Assembly (NCBI RefSeq): GCF_900114315.1
Contig: NZ_FOSQ01000001.1
Location: forward strand, 970,202 to 1,034,201
From: Falsiroseomonas stagni DSM 19981
GTDB lineage: Bacteria > Pseudomonadota > Alphaproteobacteria > Acetobacterales > Acetobacteraceae
DNA length: 64,000 nucleotides
Direction of reading: 5' to 3'
Shown: piece after piece, positions 33,013 through 41,148 of the stretch
Layout of the letters: every line of letters starts with the position of its first letter
Position numbering within the stretch: the stretch's first letter is position 1
The notes under the pieces: generated by a model
Seen by the model: the letters and a program-made list of their open reading frames with translations, nothing else
What the model was told of the DNA's origin: nothing
Databases searched by the model: none
Translations under genes and position numbers: made by a program

Positions 33013-33819
33013 ATGCGCATCAGCGCCGGCTGCGAGATCACCTATGACTGCCCGCAGCCGACGCCGATGGCGTTGATGCTGCACGCCCATCCCAGCCGCG
33101 TCGCCGATTTGATCGGCCCGCAGGAGATGCGCTTCGACCCGCCGGTGCCGTCGCGCACCTATCACGACAGCTTCGGCAATTTCTGCACGCGCATCGTGGC
33201 GCCGGCCGGGCGGATCACCATCAGGACGAAGCTGCTGATCCAGGATAGCGGGCTGGTCGAGGGCAGCGTGCCGACGGCCCGCCAATGGCCGCCGGAACAA
33301 TTGCCGGATGAGATGCTGCTCTGGCTGCTCGGCAGCCGCTACTGCGACACGGACAAGCTCTCCAACCTCGCCTGGGCGCTGTTCGGCCAGGGGCCGACGG
33401 GATGGGCGCGGGTGCAGGCGATCTGCGACTATGTCCATAACCACATCGCCTTCGGCTACGAACATGCCGATGCGACGCGATCGGCGTCCGAGGCCCATGC
33501 GGCGGGTCGCGGCGTGTGCCGGGACTACGCCCACCTGGCCGTCGCGCTGTGCCGCGCCGTCAACATCCCCGCGCGCTACTGCACGGGCTTCCTGGGCGAC
33601 ATGGGCACGCCGCCGCCCTGGGGGCCGATGGATTTCGCCGCCTGGTTCGAGGTCTATCTGGACGATGCCTGGCACACTTTCGACGCCCGCAACAACACGC
33701 CCCGCATCGGCCGCATCCTGATGGCGCGCGGGCGGGATGCGACCGATGTCGCGATGGTGACGAGCTTCGGGCCCTGCACCCTCTCCGGCTTCACCGTCTT
33801 CACCGACGAGGTGACGTGA
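33013..33819 (+). CDS. Transglutaminase-like family protein
   Basis: A 268-residue papain-like-fold protein. After an N-terminal beta domain the triad is visible: Cys169 in GRGVCRDYAHLAVALCRA, His221 and Asp224 in DDAWHTFDARNN. The start at 33013 has GAGGAG upstream. Bacterial members act as proteases or amidases rather than true transglutaminases; the target is unknown. Its TGA overlaps the GTG of the following N-formylglutamate amidohydrolase-like gene (GTGA), so both are co-expressed. Confidence 0.88.
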   Translation: MRISAGCEITYDCPQPTPMALMLHAHPSRVADLIGPQEMRFDPPVPSRTYHDSFGNFCTRIVAPAGRITIRTKLLIQDSGLVEGSVPTARQWPPEQLPDEMLLWLLGSRYCDTDKLSNLAWALFGQGPTGWARVQAICDYVHNHIAFGYEHADATRSASEAHAAGRGVCRDYAHLAVALCRAVNIPARYCTGFLGDMGTPPPWGPMDFAAWFEVYLDDAWHTFDARNNTPRIGRILMARGRDATDVAMVTSFGPCTLSGFTVFTDEVT

Positions 33820-34550
33820 ACCCTCCAGGGGGAGAAATCGCCTGGGTGGAGAACGCGGCCGGCGGCGGCGATGTGCTGCTGGTCTGCGAACACGCCTCCC
33901 ACTGGATTCCGCCGCAATACGCTGACCTCGGCGTGTCGGAGGCCGATCGGCAGCGGCACATCGCCTGGGACATTGGCGCGGCGGCGCTGGCGCGGGGGCT
34001 GGCGCGGCGGCTGGATGCGCGGCTGGTGCTGTCCGGCGTCTCCCGCCTCGTCATCGACTGCAACCGCCCTTTGGGCGCGCCATCCTCCATCCCGCTGCGG
34101 AGCGAGGACACCGACATCCCCGGCAATGCCGGGCTGACGGCGGCGGAGATCGCCTTCCGCCAGTGCGCGTATTTCGAGCCCTTCCGCGCCCTGGTGGCCG
34201 GTGTGATCGCGGCGCGGCGGCCGGCCATGCTGGTGGGCGTGCACAGCTTCACCCCGGTCTTCCGCGGCGTGGCGCGCCCCTGGCATGCCGGGGTGCTCTA
34301 CGCCGACGCCTCGGCGCTGGGGGAGCGCTTGGTGGCCGGGCTGCGGGCCGACCCGGCGCTGGTGGTGGGGGCCAATGAGCCCTACCGCATCGAGGCCGAG
34401 GAGGATTTCACCGTCCCCATCCATGGCGACGCCAACGGGATCCCCGCCGTGCTGCTGGAGGTGCGGCAGGATCTGCTGGCGGATGCGGCGGGGATCGAGG
34501 CCTGGGCGGCACGGCTGGCGCCGCTTCTGGAGACACCTGTTGCTTTTTAG
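33816..34550 (+). CDS. N-formylglutamate amidohydrolase-like protein
   Basis: A 244-residue zinc amidohydrolase. Family marks are VLLVCEHASHWIPPQY, ARLVLSGVSRLVIDCNRPL, LVGVHSFTPVFRGVARPWH and IPAVLLEVRQDLLAD. HutG-type enzymes release formate from N-formylglutamate in histidine degradation, but no other hut gene is here, so the physiological substrate may be another N-acyl glutamate. GTG start overlapping the preceding TGA by 4 nt; the frame extends further upstream inside the transglutaminase gene. The gene ends in a small GTTGCT/AGCAAC stem. Confidence 0.85.
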   Translation: MNPPGGEIAWVENAAGGGDVLLVCEHASHWIPPQYADLGVSEADRQRHIAWDIGAAALARGLARRLDARLVLSGVSRLVIDCNRPLGAPSSIPLRSEDTDIPGNAGLTAAEIAFRQCAYFEPFRALVAGVIAARRPAMLVGVHSFTPVFRGVARPWHAGVLYADASALGERLVAGLRADPALVVGANEPYRIEAEEDFTVPIHGDANGIPAVLLEVRQDLLADAAGIEAWAARLAPLLETPVAF

Positions 34551-34657
34551 CAACTAACCCGTTTAAGCCGATTATGCCGTTTATGCGCATTTAGCACCGA
34601 TTTCGCGGGGGTCCGGGCGCGAACCGACCTCTGATCTGCGGAACATAGCGGAAACAC

Positions 34658-34670
34658 AGCGCCCGGCGCT
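34658..34670 (-). terminator. Weak hairpin after the heterocycle operon
   Basis: AGCGC-CGG-GCGCT followed on the minus strand by GTGTTTCC, 8 bp after the last stop of the eleven-gene operon. It is short and the T-run is poor, so a weak or Rho-assisted terminator is all that can be said. The rest of 34551-34657 is unusually AT-rich and shows no gene. Confidence 0.3.
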
Positions 34671-34677
34671 ACCCCTT

Positions 34678-35265
34678 TCAGCGCTGCCCGTCCCATTGCG
34701 CGATATCCGCCTGCGCCAGCCCGCCGACCCGCGCATGGGGTCGCCCGCCGGTGGTCATGGCCAGCGCGAAGAGGATCTCCTCCGCCCGAGGCGCATCCGG
34801 CACCACGCAGGAGATGCCGTCGAAATGGCTGCGCACATAGGCGGCGTTGCGGTGGTGGATGGGCAGGTCGAGCATGGCGCCCATCGGCCCCACCTTGGTC
34901 ATGGACGGCACGATGGACAGCGCCTGGCCCAGCAGCCCGCGCATCGCATAGCCCCCCGCCACATGCCACAGCGCGCCGTGCTCCAGCTCCCCCGCGCTGC
35001 CCACGATGCCGCCCTTGCCATAGGCCTCGATCCGCCCGGGATCGCCGCCGAGCCCCGCCAGCAGCCTCTCCGCCACCATCAGGCCGATCGGCTTCATCGC
35101 CTCCATCATCCACATCAGGTCGGGCTCGTAGCGGCCGGCGAAGGGGTTGCGCAGCACCACGGCGCACCAGCCCTTCAGGATGGGGGTGGCCAGCACCGGG
35201 CCGCCATCATGGCGCACCTCCTCCACGCAGAGGACGGTCTTGCGGATGACGAGGTCCTGGCTCAC
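34678..35265 (-). CDS. AA_synth family protein (DUF1185, BB2672-like)
   Basis: A 195-residue protein of the family named amino acid synthesis (PF06684) on weak grounds. The core VRNPFAGRYEPDLMWMME, the KGGIVGSAGELEHGALWH block and GPMGAMLDLPIHHRNAAYVRSHFD are recognisable. The true reaction is not established. It is the last gene of the eleven-gene operon and overlaps the UPF0280 stop by 4 nt, so in this organism its job is most likely in breakdown of the heterocycle, for example a ring or amide hydrolysis step or product handling; that is inference from context. Confidence 0.88.
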   Translation of the reverse strand: MSQDLVIRKTVLCVEEVRHDGGPVLATPILKGWCAVVLRNPFAGRYEPDLMWMMEAMKPIGLMVAERLLAGLGGDPGRIEAYGKGGIVGSAGELEHGALWHVAGGYAMRGLLGQALSIVPSMTKVGPMGAMLDLPIHHRNAAYVRSHFDGISCVVPDAPRAEEILFALAMTTGGRPHARVGGLAQADIAQWDGQR

Positions 35266-36101
35266 GCGGGGGTCTCCAGTGCGAAGGGCCGGCCCAGGAT
35301 GCGGCTGGCACTGGCCAGGCGCAACGCGGCGGCGATGATCAGGCCGTCGCGCAGGAAGCCCGCGGCGGTGGCGGCGCCGGCATCGAGGGCGGTAGCGATG
35401 TCTGCCGGGTTCAGCTTGCCGACATCGGTGGTGACGAGCCGTGCGCCCAGATCGCTGTCCGGGTCGAGGGAGCAGGCGGGCGCGCGGGCGATGGCGGGGC
35501 TGTCGATGTCCACCGCATTGGCGATCAGCGTGGCCGCCGCATCGGCGGTCGCGGCATCCCGCGCCAGCACCGTGACGGCATCGGCGATGCCCATGGAGAA
35601 GGAGCGGCCATGCCGGCCGGAGGTGGCGATGCCGCCGACGCCGTCGCCGCCGCGCAGCCGCAGCGCCCCGTCGAAACTCGCGAGGCGCGGATCGAGGGCG
35701 AGGCCGATGGCCAGGCTCTCCCCGGGCGCGGCGAAGACGGCGATGTCGCCGCCATCATTCACGAAGGCGCGGGTGAGGCCCGGCGCGGCCGCGCGCATGG
35801 TGGCGAGGAGGTAGTCCGCTACCGCACCGGCGACGGCGGCCATCGGCGTGATGAACAGGCCGCGCGCCGCGAAGGGCGCGCAGGCCGCATGCATCCGGCG
35901 CGCGACCGGGCCTTCCGGCATGGCGCCGAGGGGCTGGCGCAGCAGGGCCAATTCGCCGACGAGCTCGGGCAGGATGGCGGGGAAGCGGACCAGGGCCGCC
36001 TGCTCCGCCAGGGCCGCATCGCGGCCCCAGCCGCGCAGCACGACATCGATCGGCCCGTGGTGCAGGTGCAGCCGCCCATCGGCCAGCCGCGCGGCCTGCA
36101 T
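35262..36101 (-). CDS. UPF0280 family protein (ApbE-like fold)
   Basis: A 279-residue protein of the UPF0280 family, related to ApbE FAD:protein FMN transferases. Visible segments are FITPMAAVAGAVADYLLATM, AFVNDGGDIAVF (the NDGGD motif shared with ApbE), GGIATSGRHGRSFSMGIADAVTVLA and TADAAATLIANAVDID. No signal peptide, so cytosolic. It starts 3 bp after the stop of the 6-hydroxynicotinate-reductase-like gene. Because the characterised 6-hydroxynicotinate reductase carries covalently bound flavin, a flavin-attachment role here is an attractive inference. Confidence 0.88.
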   Translation of the reverse strand: MQAARLADGRLHLHHGPIDVVLRGWGRDAALAEQAALVRFPAILPELVGELALLRQPLGAMPEGPVARRMHAACAPFAARGLFITPMAAVAGAVADYLLATMRAAAPGLTRAFVNDGGDIAVFAAPGESLAIGLALDPRLASFDGALRLRGGDGVGGIATSGRHGRSFSMGIADAVTVLARDAATADAAATLIANAVDIDSPAIARAPACSLDPDSDLGARLVTTDVGKLNPADIATALDAGAATAAGFLRDGLIIAAALRLASASRILGRPFALETPA

Positions 36102-36104
36102 CGC

Positions 36105-37601
36105 CTATAGCGCGAAGGGCCAGGGGTTGGCGGCATCCCAGCCCTGGATGCGCAGCCCATCGCCCAGCCCGCGCAGCAGCGTCTCCACCGGCACGATGTC
36201 GCCCATATGCCCGCCGAGCCGCGCATAGAGGTCCCGCGGCAGGGTGAATTCGATGGGCGCGACCAGGGCGGGTGTCGGCACATGGCCGAAGCTGCCGCGC
36301 GGCATGCGCAGCACATCCGCCATGATGGTGATGCCGCCGCCGGGCCAGAGATAGACGGGCGCGCCACCCATCGTCACGCGCACCTCGCCGGATGCGACGG
36401 CGCGCGTCAGCAGCACGGGGTTTTCCGTGACGCCGGCACGCAGGCTGCCGCCCGCGCCCGCCATGAACAGCACGGTGCAGAGCGAGGGTTCGCAATTCTC
36501 CCCGATGCGGTCCACCACCTGGCGCACGGCATCGGGCATCGCCGCCGGCTGGGGTTTCAGTTCATCGTCCAGCACGCACCACAGCGCATCCTCCCCGGTC
36601 GTGGAGGTCATCAGCAGCCGCAGGCCGGGCCAGGCGAGTTTCGGGTCGATGCTTTCGATGATGGCGAGCGGATCGGTGATGTCGGTGCCGCCCCAGCCCA
36701 GGCCGGGCCGCGCCACCTGGAAGTACCGGCCGGGGGTGGAACGGCGGCCGCGGACGCGGATGCCGGCCGGGCGCATGGACAGCACCTTGCCCGCCTGGTG
36801 TTCCGTCAGCACGCCGGTGATGTGGTCATCGACCACGATCACCTCATCCACATGGCCCTGCCATTGCTGCGCGAAGATGCCGACAGCCGCGCTGCCGCAG
36901 CCGACCCGCATGCGGCGTTCGGGCACGCCATCCACGATCGGCGCCTGCCCGGCCTGGACGATGACGCTGTGGCCGCCATCGATGGTGAGTTCGACGGCCT
37001 CGCCCTCGCACAGTTTCAGCAGCGCCTCGCAGGTGACGACGCCTTCCTTCTTGCTGCCGCCGGTCAGGTGATGGACGCCGCCGAGTGAAAGCATCTGCGA
37101 CCCGTATTCGGCCGTGGTGACATGGCCGATCTGCTCCCCCTTCGCGCGCACGGCGGCGGTTTCGGGGCCGAGGTGCCGGTCCGTGTCGATCTTCACCTTC
37201 ACGCCGCAATAGCTGAACATGCCCTCCGTCACGACGGTCACGGTATCGACGCCGGCATGGTCGCTGCCGACGATGAAGGGCGCGGGCTTGTAGTCGGGAT
37301 AGGTGGTGCCGGAACCGACGCCGGTGATGAAGGCGCGGGAGGGGTCGAGCAGCTTGCCGTCCCACTCCGCCTCCGCGAAGGGCACCACGGCGCCGCCGGC
37401 ATCGACAACATGGGCCAGCGCCAGCGCGGGATCGGTGCGGACCAGCACGCCATCCTGGTTCGCGTAGCGCGAACAGGCGCCGCTGCGGCCCGGGCGGATG
37501 CGGCACAGCACGGGGCAGGCATCGCAGCGGATGATGCCGCCATCTTCCGCGGCCCCGAATTTCTTCGAGCGAGCCTCGGCGGAGATGTGGTCCCCACTCA
37601 T
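36105..37601 (-). CDS. 6-hydroxynicotinate reductase-like iron-sulfur flavoprotein
   Basis: A 498-residue protein with an N-terminal iron-sulfur motif, cysteines 26, 29, 33 and 43 (CDACPVLC...GAC), and further Cys in SYCGVKVKIDT, VTCEALLKLCEG and RVGCGS. The sequence style is that of Hnr, the enzyme that reduces 6-hydroxynicotinate to tetrahydro-6-oxonicotinate in Eubacterium barkeri nicotinate fermentation, which has iron-sulfur clusters and covalent flavin. A motif SGTT at residues 97-100 (GVGSGTTYPDY) resembles ApbE flavinylation sites. The start at 37601 overlaps the upstream stop by ATGA; a GTG at 37616 is less likely. The real ring substrate is inferred only. Confidence 0.82.
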   Translation of the reverse strand: MSGDHISAEARSKKFGAAEDGGIIRCDACPVLCRIRPGRSGACSRYANQDGVLVRTDPALALAHVVDAGGAVVPFAEAEWDGKLLDPSRAFITGVGSGTTYPDYKPAPFIVGSDHAGVDTVTVVTEGMFSYCGVKVKIDTDRHLGPETAAVRAKGEQIGHVTTAEYGSQMLSLGGVHHLTGGSKKEGVVTCEALLKLCEGEAVELTIDGGHSVIVQAGQAPIVDGVPERRMRVGCGSAAVGIFAQQWQGHVDEVIVVDDHITGVLTEHQAGKVLSMRPAGIRVRGRRSTPGRYFQVARPGLGWGGTDITDPLAIIESIDPKLAWPGLRLLMTSTTGEDALWCVLDDELKPQPAAMPDAVRQVVDRIGENCEPSLCTVLFMAGAGGSLRAGVTENPVLLTRAVASGEVRVTMGGAPVYLWPGGGITIMADVLRMPRGSFGHVPTPALVAPIEFTLPRDLYARLGGHMGDIVPVETLLRGLGDGLRIQGWDAANPWPFAL

Positions 37602-40306
37602 CGCATGGCCTCCCACAAGCGGTGCGGCAGGACGGGCACGCGCGTCACGCGCACCCCCGTGGCGTGGCGGATGGCGCCGAGGATGGCGGGGGCGGTCGGG
37701 ACCAGGGCGGGTTCGCCGACGCCCTTGGCGCCATAGGGGCCCTCGGGCTCCGGGTCCTCCACCAGGTGGATGCGGATGGGCGGCACGTCGCCGGCGGTCG
37801 GGATCAAATAGTCGTGGAGGTTCTCCGTGCGGCCGGGGATGTATTCCTCCATCAGCGCCAGGCCGAGCCCCTGCGCGATGCCGCCATGGATCTGGCCCAG
37901 CACAAGATCGGGGTTGATGGCGCGGCCGACATCCTGCGCGGCGACGATCTCCTCGACCTTCACGGTGCCGAGCTGCGTGTCCACGCGCACCAGCGCGATC
38001 TGGGCCGCGAAGCCGTAGGTGGCATAGGGGATGCCCTGGCCATCGGCGTCGAGCGCGGTGGTGGGCGGATCGTAGCGGCCTTCCGCATCGAGATCGGCGG
38101 GCAGGGTGGCGAGGTCGATGCCGCGCGCGGCGCCGGCGCTGTCGGTGATGGTGAGTGTGGTGCCGGCGAGCGAGATACGCGCATCATCGCCGGCATTGGC
38201 CAGCTTCAGGATCTGCGCCCGCAGCGCCTGCCCCGCCTGCATCGCGGCGCGGCCACTGACGAAGGTCTGGCGCGATGCGCTGGTCTTGCCGGCGTCATGC
38301 GTCAGCGCCGTGTCGCCCGTGACGATGGTCAGCGCGGCCACGGGCAGGCCCAGCGCATCGGCGAAGATCTGCGCGATGACGGTGGTGCTGCCCTGGCCGA
38401 TATCCACCGCGCCATTCCACAGCGTGAGCCGCCCGTCGCGCGCCAGCGTGGCGCGGATGCGCGACGGGTTGGACATCGACGTATTGCCGCAGCCATACCA
38501 CATGCAGGCGATGCCGGCGCCGAGGCGATGGCGCGGGTTGTCGGCGTTATGCGCGGCAACCTTCGCCAGCATCGCATCCCAATCCGGCTTCAGCGCATCG
38601 AGGCATTCCGGCAGTCCGGCGGAGGCGTGCAGCACCTGGCCGGAATGCGTGGCATCGCCGCGGGTAAGGGCGTTGCGCCGGCGGATGTCCCAGCGATCCA
38701 TGCCGAGTTGCAGGGCGAGATCATCGACCAGCGATTCGGTGGCGATCGCGGCCTGCGGCACGCCGAAGCCGCGGAAGGCGCCGGAGGGTGGTTCGTTGGT
38801 GTGCACGGCGCGGGCATGGGCCCGCACATGCGGCACGCGATAGGGGCCCGCGGCGTGGACGGGCACGCGGTTCGCGACCGTCGGGCCCCAACTGGCATAG
38901 GCGCCGGTGTTGAAATCGCCCTCCAGCGTATAGGCGAGGAAGTTGCCCTCGGCATCGGCGGACATGCGCGCCTGCATCTGCGCGGGATGGCGCTTGGTGG
39001 AGGACGCCATGCTTTCGGTGCGGCTGTAGGTGACGCGCACGGGCCGGTTCACGCGCCGCGCCGCGATGGCGAGAAGCGGCTGCACGGAGACATCGAGCTT
39101 GCCGCCGAAGCCGCCACCGCAGGCGGAGGGGATGATGCGGACCGAGTCTTCCGGCGTGCCGAGCACGCGGGCCACTTCCTCCCGGTCCATATAGGGCGCC
39201 TGGGTGCAGGCGATGATGTCCATGCCGTCCTCGCGGGGGATGGCGTGGCCGGCCTCGGGCTCGATATAGGCGTGCTCGACGAAGCTCGTGGTGAAGGCGC
39301 CTTCCGCGGTGGCGGCGGCCGTGGCGTGCGCGGCATCGGGGTTGCCGCGCGCCAGGCGACCCTGGACGAGGATGTTGCCAGGGGCGTGGGCGTGCAGCAG
39401 GGGCGCGCCATCGGCCCGCGCCGCCGCCACGCCGATCAGCGCGGGAAGCGGCTGCCAGGTGATGGGTAGGTCGGCGTCCCGCACCGCCTCCACCGCCGCG
39501 CGATCGCCGACCAAAGCGAGCACGGCTTCCCCGCGATAGCGCACGAAACCATCGGCCAGCACGGGCTGGTCCTTCAGCGCGGGCATGATGCCGAAGGCGT
39601 TGAGGCCGGGCACATCGGCTGATGTGAGGATGGCCGTGAGGCCGAGGCGCGTGCGGGCGGCATCGAGTTCACCCAGCGTGAAGCGCGCGCTGGCATGGGG
39701 CGATCGCACGACGCGCAGCCACAGCGCATCGGCGGGCGCGGCATCGGCGCCGTAGCGTTCCGTGCCCAGCACCTTGGGCCAGCCATCGAGGCGCGCGATG
39801 GAGGCGCCCACGGCCCCGCCAGCAGGCGCTTCCTGTTCGACGGCGGCGAAGCCCTGCGCGGCGGCCAGGATGGCCTCCACGATCTTCTGGTAGCCCGTGC
39901 AGCGGCAGAGCACGCCGCCGATGGCATCCCGCACGGCCTGCGCATCCGGCGCGGCGTCGCGCAGCAGCAGGTCGGCGGCGGCCATGATCATGCCGGGGGT
40001 GCAGATGCCGCATTGCGCGGCGCCATGGGCCATGAAGGCAGCGCGGAGCCTGGCCAGCAGCGCGCCCGCCTCACCCGACTGCATCTCGATGGTGGTGATC
40101 TCGGCGCCTTCCACCTGCGCGGTCGGGACCAGGCAGGCGCAGGCCTGGACGCCGTCGATCAGCACGGTGCAGGCGCCGCAATCCCCGGCCTCGCACCCCA
40201 CCTTGGTGCCGGTGAGGCCGAGGGATTCGCGGAGCGTGTCCGACAGCGGCGCGAAGGGCGCGGCATCGGTGCGGGCGGGTGCGCCGTTCAGGGTGAAGGC
40301 GATCAT
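37598..40306 (-). CDS. Molybdenum hydroxylase, fused 2Fe-2S and Mo-cofactor subunit
   Basis: A 902-residue xanthine-dehydrogenase-family protein. Residues 1-150 hold both [2Fe-2S] sites: Cys38/43/46/58 (GCEAGDCGACTV...CAC) and Cys99/102/134/136 (CGIC...CRC). The rest is the aldehyde-oxidase/Mo domain, with RDEDM-type substrate loops replaced by GHAIPREDGMDI, the cofactor stretches CGGGFGGKLD and GAFRGFGVPQA, and the catalytic Glu865 in GVGEPALVP. It would insert an oxygen from water next to a ring nitrogen. Small and large subunits are usually separate genes; here they are one. It overlaps the FAD subunit gene by 4 nt. Confidence 0.92.
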   Translation of the reverse strand: MIAFTLNGAPARTDAAPFAPLSDTLRESLGLTGTKVGCEAGDCGACTVLIDGVQACACLVPTAQVEGAEITTIEMQSGEAGALLARLRAAFMAHGAAQCGICTPGMIMAAADLLLRDAAPDAQAVRDAIGGVLCRCTGYQKIVEAILAAAQGFAAVEQEAPAGGAVGASIARLDGWPKVLGTERYGADAAPADALWLRVVRSPHASARFTLGELDAARTRLGLTAILTSADVPGLNAFGIMPALKDQPVLADGFVRYRGEAVLALVGDRAAVEAVRDADLPITWQPLPALIGVAAARADGAPLLHAHAPGNILVQGRLARGNPDAAHATAAATAEGAFTTSFVEHAYIEPEAGHAIPREDGMDIIACTQAPYMDREEVARVLGTPEDSVRIIPSACGGGFGGKLDVSVQPLLAIAARRVNRPVRVTYSRTESMASSTKRHPAQMQARMSADAEGNFLAYTLEGDFNTGAYASWGPTVANRVPVHAAGPYRVPHVRAHARAVHTNEPPSGAFRGFGVPQAAIATESLVDDLALQLGMDRWDIRRRNALTRGDATHSGQVLHASAGLPECLDALKPDWDAMLAKVAAHNADNPRHRLGAGIACMWYGCGNTSMSNPSRIRATLARDGRLTLWNGAVDIGQGSTTVIAQIFADALGLPVAALTIVTGDTALTHDAGKTSASRQTFVSGRAAMQAGQALRAQILKLANAGDDARISLAGTTLTITDSAGAARGIDLATLPADLDAEGRYDPPTTALDADGQGIPYATYGFAAQIALVRVDTQLGTVKVEEIVAAQDVGRAINPDLVLGQIHGGIAQGLGLALMEEYIPGRTENLHDYLIPTAGDVPPIRIHLVEDPEPEGPYGAKGVGEPALVPTAPAILGAIRHATGVRVTRVPVLPHRLWEAMR

Positions 40307-41148
40307 TCCCCCAACTCCCAGAGCAGGTCGCGCAGCAGGCGCAGCGCGGCGTCGCGGCGATAGGCGGCGGTGGCGCGGATGTCATCGATGGGGGCGAGGT
40401 GGTCGAGGTGCCGGGCCTCCGGCACCTTGTCCGCGTGATAGAGGGAGGTGCCGCGCAACTCACCCTCCAGCGCCGGCAGACGCTGCGCGGTGGCGGTGCA
40501 GGCGCCGATGGAAAGGCGCGCCATCAGGATGCGGCCATTCTCGTCGATGTCCACGACACCCGCCACCATGGCGATGGAGATGACGAGGTAGTGCCGCGCG
40601 CCGAGTTTGCGGAAGCCGCTGACGGCGCGGGGCATCTTCGCAATGTGCAGCGCCAGCGCGATCTCGTCGCGGGCGAGCGCCGTGGCGCGATAGCCCGTGA
40701 GGAAATCGGCGACGGGCATCATGCGCGTGCCATTGGGGCCCGCCACCTCCACGCTCGTATCCAGCGCCAGCAAATTCGGGATGCCGTCCCCGGCTGGCGA
40801 CGCGGTGACGAGGTTGCCGAGGATGGTGCCGCGGTTCTGCACCTGCACGCCGCCGACATGGCGGGCCGCCTGGCGGAGGCCGTCGAACTGTTTCGGCAGA
40901 TCGGCGCGCGCGACCTGCGACCAGGTGACGAGGCAGCCGAGACGAAAGCCATGCGGCGTCTCGGTGATGTCGCGCAGGCCGGGGATGGCCGTGATGTCCA
41001 GCACATCCTTGTGCGTCGGGTCGCCCCAGGCGCGGCGATTGGCGCTCGCGGGGTAGATGTCGGTGGCGCCGGCGAGGATCGCGACATCCTCGCTGGCGCG
41101 GATGGACAGCGCCTCCGTCAGCGTCGCGGGGCGGTGGTAGCGGGTCAT
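40303..41148 (-). CDS. Molybdenum hydroxylase, FAD subunit
   Basis: A 281-residue CoxM/XdhB-type protein. The FAD-binding segments AILAGATDIYPASANR (pyrophosphate loop) and VQNRGTILGNLVTASPAGDGIPNLLAL are clear, followed by the CO-dehydrogenase flavoprotein C-terminal domain (FRKLGARHYLVISIAMVAG). It takes electrons from the 2Fe-2S clusters of the fused large subunit encoded downstream. It overlaps both neighbours by 4 nt, so the Mo enzyme is produced in balanced amounts with the hydantoinase-type proteins. Confidence 0.92.
   Translation of the reverse strand: MTRYHRPATLTEALSIRASEDVAILAGATDIYPASANRRAWGDPTHKDVLDITAIPGLRDITETPHGFRLGCLVTWSQVARADLPKQFDGLRQAARHVGGVQVQNRGTILGNLVTASPAGDGIPNLLALDTSVEVAGPNGTRMMPVADFLTGYRATALARDEIALALHIAKMPRAVSGFRKLGARHYLVISIAMVAGVVDIDENGRILMARLSIGACTATAQRLPALEGELRGTSLYHADKVPEARHLDHLAPIDDIRATAAYRRDAALRLLRDLLWELGE

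Noticed and set aside
34551-34657. tRNA or attachment site in the AT-rich gap
   Set aside because: No cloverleaf or T-arm consensus could be built; the AT-rich TTTAAGCCG / TTTATGCGC text has no repeat partner in the window.
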